DNA from: an uncultured Methanomassiliicoccus sp.
GTDB lineage: Archaea; Thermoplasmatota; Thermoplasmata; Methanomassiliicoccales; Methanomassiliicoccaceae
DNA length: 35,031 nt
Assembly: GCA_905203995.1 (NCBI GenBank)
Contig: CAJKXZ010000013.1
Location: forward strand, 1-35,031
Reading direction: 5' to 3'
Part shown: one piece after another, positions 31,886 through 35,031 of the stretch
Numbering within the stretch: the first letter of the stretch is position 1
Layout: every line of letters begins with the position of its first letter
Notes under the pieces: model-generated
Seen by the model: only the letters and a program-made list of their open reading frames with translations
Told to the model about the DNA's origin: nothing
Databases searched by the model: none
Program-made: the position numbers and the translations under genes

Positions 31886-32752
31886 ATGTCCACCAATGAA
31901 GCTAAATTGTCGCTAGTTCAGATGAAGATGGTTTCTGAACCTTCAGCCAATCTTAAAAAAGCCGTGGCTATGATTGCCGAAGCGGCAGCGGAAGGGGCAG
32001 AGATCGTCTGTTTACCAGAATTATTTTCTACCCCGTATTTTCCACAATATGATCTCGATCCCGGGGCTTCAAAATATAAAATTCCGCACGACACTGTACC
32101 GGGAGAAATCAGCAGAGTTTTGTCAAAAGCGGCTGCTGACAATCAAGTCATCTTAGTCGGCGGTTCTATTTTTGAAGAAGCCGAAGGTCATTTTTTCAAT
32201 ACTTCCCTGCTTTTTGATCAGCAGGGACAGACCATCGGTGTTTACCGTAAGACCCACATCCCGCATGATGAAAAGTTCTTTGAGCAGAGTTATTTTGAAC
32301 CTGGTGACACTGGCTTTTCGGTTGTCGCAACCGCTAAAGGCAAAATCGGCACTTTAATCTGCTATGATCAGTGGTTTCCGGAAGCCGCCCGCTGCAATGC
32401 CCTCTTGGGTGCTGACATGGTTTTCTATCCGACAGCCATCGGCACGGCTCAGGGTATCGAACAGGCCGAAGGCGACTGGCAGAGTGCCTGGGAAAACGTC
32501 ATGCGCGGACACGCTATTGCCAACGGCATGGTAGTTGCTGCCTGCAACCGTGTTGGTGTTGAAGACACTATGACCTTCTGGGGCGGGAGCTTCGTCATCG
32601 ATGCTTTTGGTAAAACACTGGTCCGCGGTTCCGCAGCCGAAGAAATTGTTTCCGCAACCATTAATCTTGAGCATGGACGCGATATCAAAGAAGGCTGGCG
32701 CTTCTTTTACAACCGCCGTCCTCAATGTTATGATTTAATTAGTAAAGAGTGA
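31886..32752 (+). CDS. aguB: N-carbamoylputrescine amidase
   Basis: 288 residues of the nitrilase superfamily. The Glu-Lys-Cys triad is visible at E45 (LPELF), K122 (RKTHIP) and C159 (ICYDQWFPEAAR). The stretches STPYFPQ, HIPHDEKFFEQSYFEPGD and the C-terminal FYNRRPQCY are characteristic of plant/bacterial AguB. It hydrolyses N-carbamoylputrescine to putrescine, CO2 and ammonia. GGAG lies eight bases before the ATG. The agmatine deiminase gene follows after four bases, so the two catalyse consecutive steps from one mRNA. Confidence 0.94.
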   Translation: MSTNEAKLSLVQMKMVSEPSANLKKAVAMIAEAAAEGAEIVCLPELFSTPYFPQYDLDPGASKYKIPHDTVPGEISRVLSKAAADNQVILVGGSIFEEAEGHFFNTSLLFDQQGQTIGVYRKTHIPHDEKFFEQSYFEPGDTGFSVVATAKGKIGTLICYDQWFPEAARCNALLGADMVFYPTAIGTAQGIEQAEGDWQSAWENVMRGHAIANGMVVAACNRVGVEDTMTFWGGSFVIDAFGKTLVRGSAAEEIVSATINLEHGRDIKEGWRFFYNRRPQCYDLISKE

Positions 32753-32756
32753 TTAA

Positions 32757-33800
32757 ATGAGTGAAAACAACCCGACTCCTAAAGCCTGCGGCTATCAAAT
32801 GCCGGCTGAATGGGCTGAACATGAAGCTACCTGGCTTTCCTGGCCCAAGAACCCTTTGACCTTTCCCGAAGAAATTATTGACTCTGTGGAAAAAACCTAC
32901 AGTCTAATGGTGGAAGCCTTAAGCCGCGGTGAAATTGTAAAAATCTTAGTGGATGATGCGGCCTTGGAAGAGCGTGCCCGTGCGCTCCTGAAAACCACTC
33001 AGGCCAACATGGACAACGTTCAGTTTTTCCAGATCCGCAGTTCTGATGTATGGATCAGAGATTACGGCCCGACCTTTATTCTCAACGCTCAGGGCGAGAA
33101 AGCAGCAATCAAGTGGGACTTTAATGCCTGGGGCGCCAAATACGACGATCTTCTTTATGATAACATTACGGGTGAAAACGTCGTCAACACCACCGGAGTA
33201 AGAGTATTCCGCCCGGGTATTGTCTTAGAAGGCGGATCGATTGACGTCAACGGCCACGGCGTCGTGCTGACTACCGAACAGTGTCTGCTCAATCCCAACC
33301 GCAATCCCCACCTGACCAAAGCTGATCTGGAAGAATATCTCTGCAACTATCTGGGTGTGGAGAAAGTCGTCTGGTTAAAATCCGGCATTGACGGCGATGA
33401 CACCGACGGCCACGTTGATGATTTTGCCCGTTTTGTTAATGCTCATACTATCCTCTGTTCTTATGCAGACGACGATTCCGTCGATGCCCAGGTGCTGCAG
33501 ACTAACTTTAAAATTCTCAAGGCCCAGGAAGTCTTTGAGGTCGTTGCCCTGCCGATGCCGACACCGATTCCCTTAGAGGAAGAAGAACGCAACCTGCCAG
33601 CAAGCTATGCTAACTTCTATATCGGCAACAAAGCTGTCTTAGTGCCGTCTTTTGATGACCCGGCTGATGCCCAAGCGGCAGCAATCATCGGCAAATACTT
33701 CCCGGACCGGGAAATGGTCTCGATTCCGGCGACCGATCTCGTCTACGGCTACGGCGGATTTCACTGCATTACGCAGCAAGAGCCGAAAAGGCGAGTTTAA
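32757..33800 (+). CDS. aguA: Agmatine deiminase
   Basis: 347 residues, typical length. It converts agmatine to N-carbamoylputrescine and ammonia. Active-site elements are SSDVWIRDYGPTF, KWDFNAWGAKYDD, EGGSIDVNGHGVVLTTEQCLLN, DGDDTDGHVDDFARF, and the catalytic Cys near residue 337 in GGFHCITQQEP. GTGATT precedes the ATG, which is four bases from aguB. Agmatine presumably comes from arginine decarboxylase encoded elsewhere. The pathway is less common in archaea than agmatinase-type routes, suggesting acquisition from bacteria. Confidence 0.95.
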   Translation: MSENNPTPKACGYQMPAEWAEHEATWLSWPKNPLTFPEEIIDSVEKTYSLMVEALSRGEIVKILVDDAALEERARALLKTTQANMDNVQFFQIRSSDVWIRDYGPTFILNAQGEKAAIKWDFNAWGAKYDDLLYDNITGENVVNTTGVRVFRPGIVLEGGSIDVNGHGVVLTTEQCLLNPNRNPHLTKADLEEYLCNYLGVEKVVWLKSGIDGDDTDGHVDDFARFVNAHTILCSYADDDSVDAQVLQTNFKILKAQEVFEVVALPMPTPIPLEEEERNLPASYANFYIGNKAVLVPSFDDPADAQAAAIIGKYFPDREMVSIPATDLVYGYGGFHCITQQEPKRRV

Positions 33801-33820
33801 GGACCTTAGCAATAGTTACG

Positions 33821-33870
33821 AAGGAGGGCATTTTTCGCTGGCTCTCCTCTTTTTAATTTTATTATTTTTC
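33821..33870 (+). terminator. Terminator after aguA
   Basis: An imperfect hairpin of GGAGGGC (33823-33829) and GGCTCTCC (33840-33847) is followed by CTTTTT and several further T-runs to about 33870. Well placed 20-70 bases after the aguA stop. Confidence 0.55.
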
Positions 33871-33956
33871 TTCAATATTTAATGTCCAGTCGTTCATTTT
33901 TTTATATATATTTTTTCTTTGATAAATACGTAAAAAGTACTACATCTTACCGATAG

Positions 33957-33966
33957 CTTAATATAC
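33957..33966 (+). promoter_or_regulatory. mtaC promoter candidate
   Basis: CTTAATATAC is the nearest TATA-like element before mtaC and predicts a leader of about 55-60 bases. A second AT-rich stretch (TTTTATATATATTTTTT, 33898-33915) would give a leader of about 120 bases. The leader contains GGGGGAG (34005-34011) ahead of an in-frame TTG at 34014, besides the main ribosome site. Confidence 0.35.
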
Positions 33967-34046
33967 CCGCAAAGTGAGTTTTTGCTTCAAGGATTCAAAA
34001 TTCAGGGGGAGTTTTGAGTCTTCTATTAAAAATAGGAGTTGAACAA

Positions 34047-34832
34047 ATGGCAGACTTCGATAGCATAAGCGCTGACAAGATTCTGACGAGATACGACATT
34101 GTCGTCGAGTCAAGCGAAAAGCCGGAAGACATTGCTGAGCAATTCATGCCTGAGAACCCGTTACTCAGACAGATTGCAGAAGATGTAATGAACTTGAAAT
34201 TTAAGGTAATTGAGCAACACGTACAGGAAGCACTCAAATCCTTAACGCCTGAAGAAATCATCGAGAATGGTCTTCTAGCTGGAATGGACATTGTAGCCGA
34301 ATTATACGGACGCGGTATCTACTACTTACCACACGTAATGGTCGCCTCTGACGCCATGACCCGTGGAACCAAGGTTGCCGAAGCCGCTCTTGGCGGCGAG
34401 AGGAAATACAAGGGCATGGTCATGATGCATGCCGCTGAAGGAGATCCTCACGATATCGGAAAGAATATCGCTGCAGTACTTCTCAAATCCAACGGATTTG
34501 GAATCATCGATCTCGGAAAAGACGTATTGGTTGATACCGTAGTTGATGAGGTTCAGAAACAGAAACCAACAATCCTCACTGGAACCGCACTCATGACCAC
34601 CACCATGTCTGCTTTCCCCAGGATCGCTAACAGGCTGAAAGAGCACGGAGTAGAGATTCCTTTCATCTGCGCCGGCGGTGCAGTAAACAGAGAATATGTC
34701 GAATCCTACGACATGGGTATCTACAGTGCTAAAGCTGCAGAAGGACCCGGACTTGCTAACAAAGCAATTGACGGCTGGGACTGGAAGAAAATCAGATCCA
34801 ACTGGGATGACATTATTAACGGAAAGGCATGA
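34047..34832 (+). CDS. mtaC: Methanol corrinoid protein MtaC
   Basis: 261 residues. It carries the methyl group on its cobalamin between MtaB (methanol) and MtaA (coenzyme M). The N-terminal helical cap (to ~90) has GLLAGMDIVAELYGRG and YYLPHVMVASDAM. The Rossmann B12 domain has EGDPHDIGKN with the cobalt-binding His135, LDLGKDV-like IDLGKDV, and TGTALMTTTM, which is the S/T-x-L loop of MtaC. AGGAG lies eight bases before the ATG at 34047; the frame also extends to a TTG at 34014. Glycine codons are mostly GGA/GGC and usage looks like a highly expressed gene. mtaB follows after 15 bases. Confidence 0.93.
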   Translation: MADFDSISADKILTRYDIVVESSEKPEDIAEQFMPENPLLRQIAEDVMNLKFKVIEQHVQEALKSLTPEEIIENGLLAGMDIVAELYGRGIYYLPHVMVASDAMTRGTKVAEAALGGERKYKGMVMMHAAEGDPHDIGKNIAAVLLKSNGFGIIDLGKDVLVDTVVDEVQKQKPTILTGTALMTTTMSAFPRIANRLKEHGVEIPFICAGGAVNREYVESYDMGIYSAKAAEGPGLANKAIDGWDWKKIRSNWDDIINGKA

Positions 34833-34847
34833 ATGAGGTGATTAAAA

Positions 34848-35031
34848 ATGGCTACTACTAAATTCACAAAAATGGCATACGATGCCGCAGACGATTTAAT
34901 CTTCGGAGAAGCAAAGAAACCTATTTCCTACGGTCTTGGCCTCAAAGTCGGACAGGGATCAGTTATTCCTGAAATCAACTTTGCTCCTAGACCAGGCAGC
35001 GAAAAGAGTCCCGAATCCTTAACCAAGGAAT
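34848..35031 (+). CDS. mtaB: Methanol:corrinoid methyltransferase MtaB (5' part)
   Basis: The first 61 codons; the gene runs off the window. The N-terminus reads KFTKMAYDAADDLIFGEAKKP, then YGLGLKVGQGSVIPEINFAPRPG. This matches the start of MtaB (xxMAYxxADExxFG ... PEVNYAPRP) and not the mono-, di- or trimethylamine methyltransferases. MtaB is a zinc enzyme that activates methanol; its zinc ligands lie beyond the window. It does not use pyrrolysine. The ribosome site GAGGTGAT is nearly perfect, five bases before the ATG. Gene order mtaC-mtaB is the known operon order. Confidence 0.9.
   Translation, partial: MATTKFTKMAYDAADDLIFGEAKKPISYGLGLKVGQGSVIPEINFAPRPGSEKSPESLTKE

Noticed and set aside
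34848..35031. Possible pyrrolysine (in-frame amber) methylamine methyltransferase
   Set aside because: The N-terminal sequence matches MtaB for methanol, not MtmB, MtbB or MttB, and no in-frame TAG occurs in the visible part.
1..35031. CRISPR array
   Set aside because: No set of regularly spaced direct repeats was seen on either strand.

Overview
The window looks like a methanogenic archaeon, most likely a gut-associated member of the Methanomassiliicoccales. The archaeal evidence is an archaeal-type uS15, fibrillarin, Kae1, 4-phosphopantoate--beta-alanine ligase, a free-standing archaeal GMP synthetase subunit (GuaAb), a JAMM protease, and a valine tRNA gene without an encoded CCA end. The methanogen evidence is a methanol methyltransferase operon (mtaC, then the first 61 codons of mtaB) at the right edge. 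Moderate GC and many genes of gut-bacterial character fit that order. The lineage call is inference; no 16S or mcr gene is present.

Left part (1-6662, all minus strand): a low-GC defence module (HNH-type protein and a Shedu/DUF4263 nuclease) sits directly downstream of a bacterial-type GMP synthase whose glutaminase domain has lost its catalytic part. Then come a MutM/Fpg glycosylase, a DUF1848 iron-sulfur protein and meso-diaminopimelate dehydrogenase. Two small plus-strand genes follow (carboxymuconolactone-decarboxylase-like and tautomerase-like).

Accessory island (7665-14374, minus): five closely spaced genes with a DUF4261-like protein, a SUFU-domain protein, a conserved unknown, a 977-residue duplicated-TPR/SUKH protein and an FGE/SUMF1-fold protein. 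SUFU and SUKH are typical immunity domains of bacterial polymorphic-toxin systems, but no toxin is present, so this reads as an orphan polyimmunity-like locus.

Metabolic core (14521-20363, minus): a DUF3795 protein, guaAb-purE (purines), a small membrane protein overlapping a ligand-binding-only Lrp/AsnC protein, a PfkB kinase overlapping S-adenosylhomocysteine hydrolase (recycling of the methylation by-product), the CoA-pathway ligase, and a 73-residue unknown whose promoter is flanked by two dyads.

Central core (20700-29740): glmM-glmU (UDP-GlcNAc) converges on a three-gene overlapping operon of IMPase-like phosphatase, NAD kinase and JAMM protease. Divergent from this run an Hsp20-like protein, fibrillarin and a Nudix hydrolase, then uS15 with a RecJ-like DHH protein. 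These converge on grx-kae1.

Right part (29743-35031): an ATPase with a C-terminal nuclease-like domain, probably mobile; tRNA-Val(GAC); a possible 26-residue membrane peptide; aguB-aguA (agmatine to putrescine); and the strongly initiated mtaCB operon.
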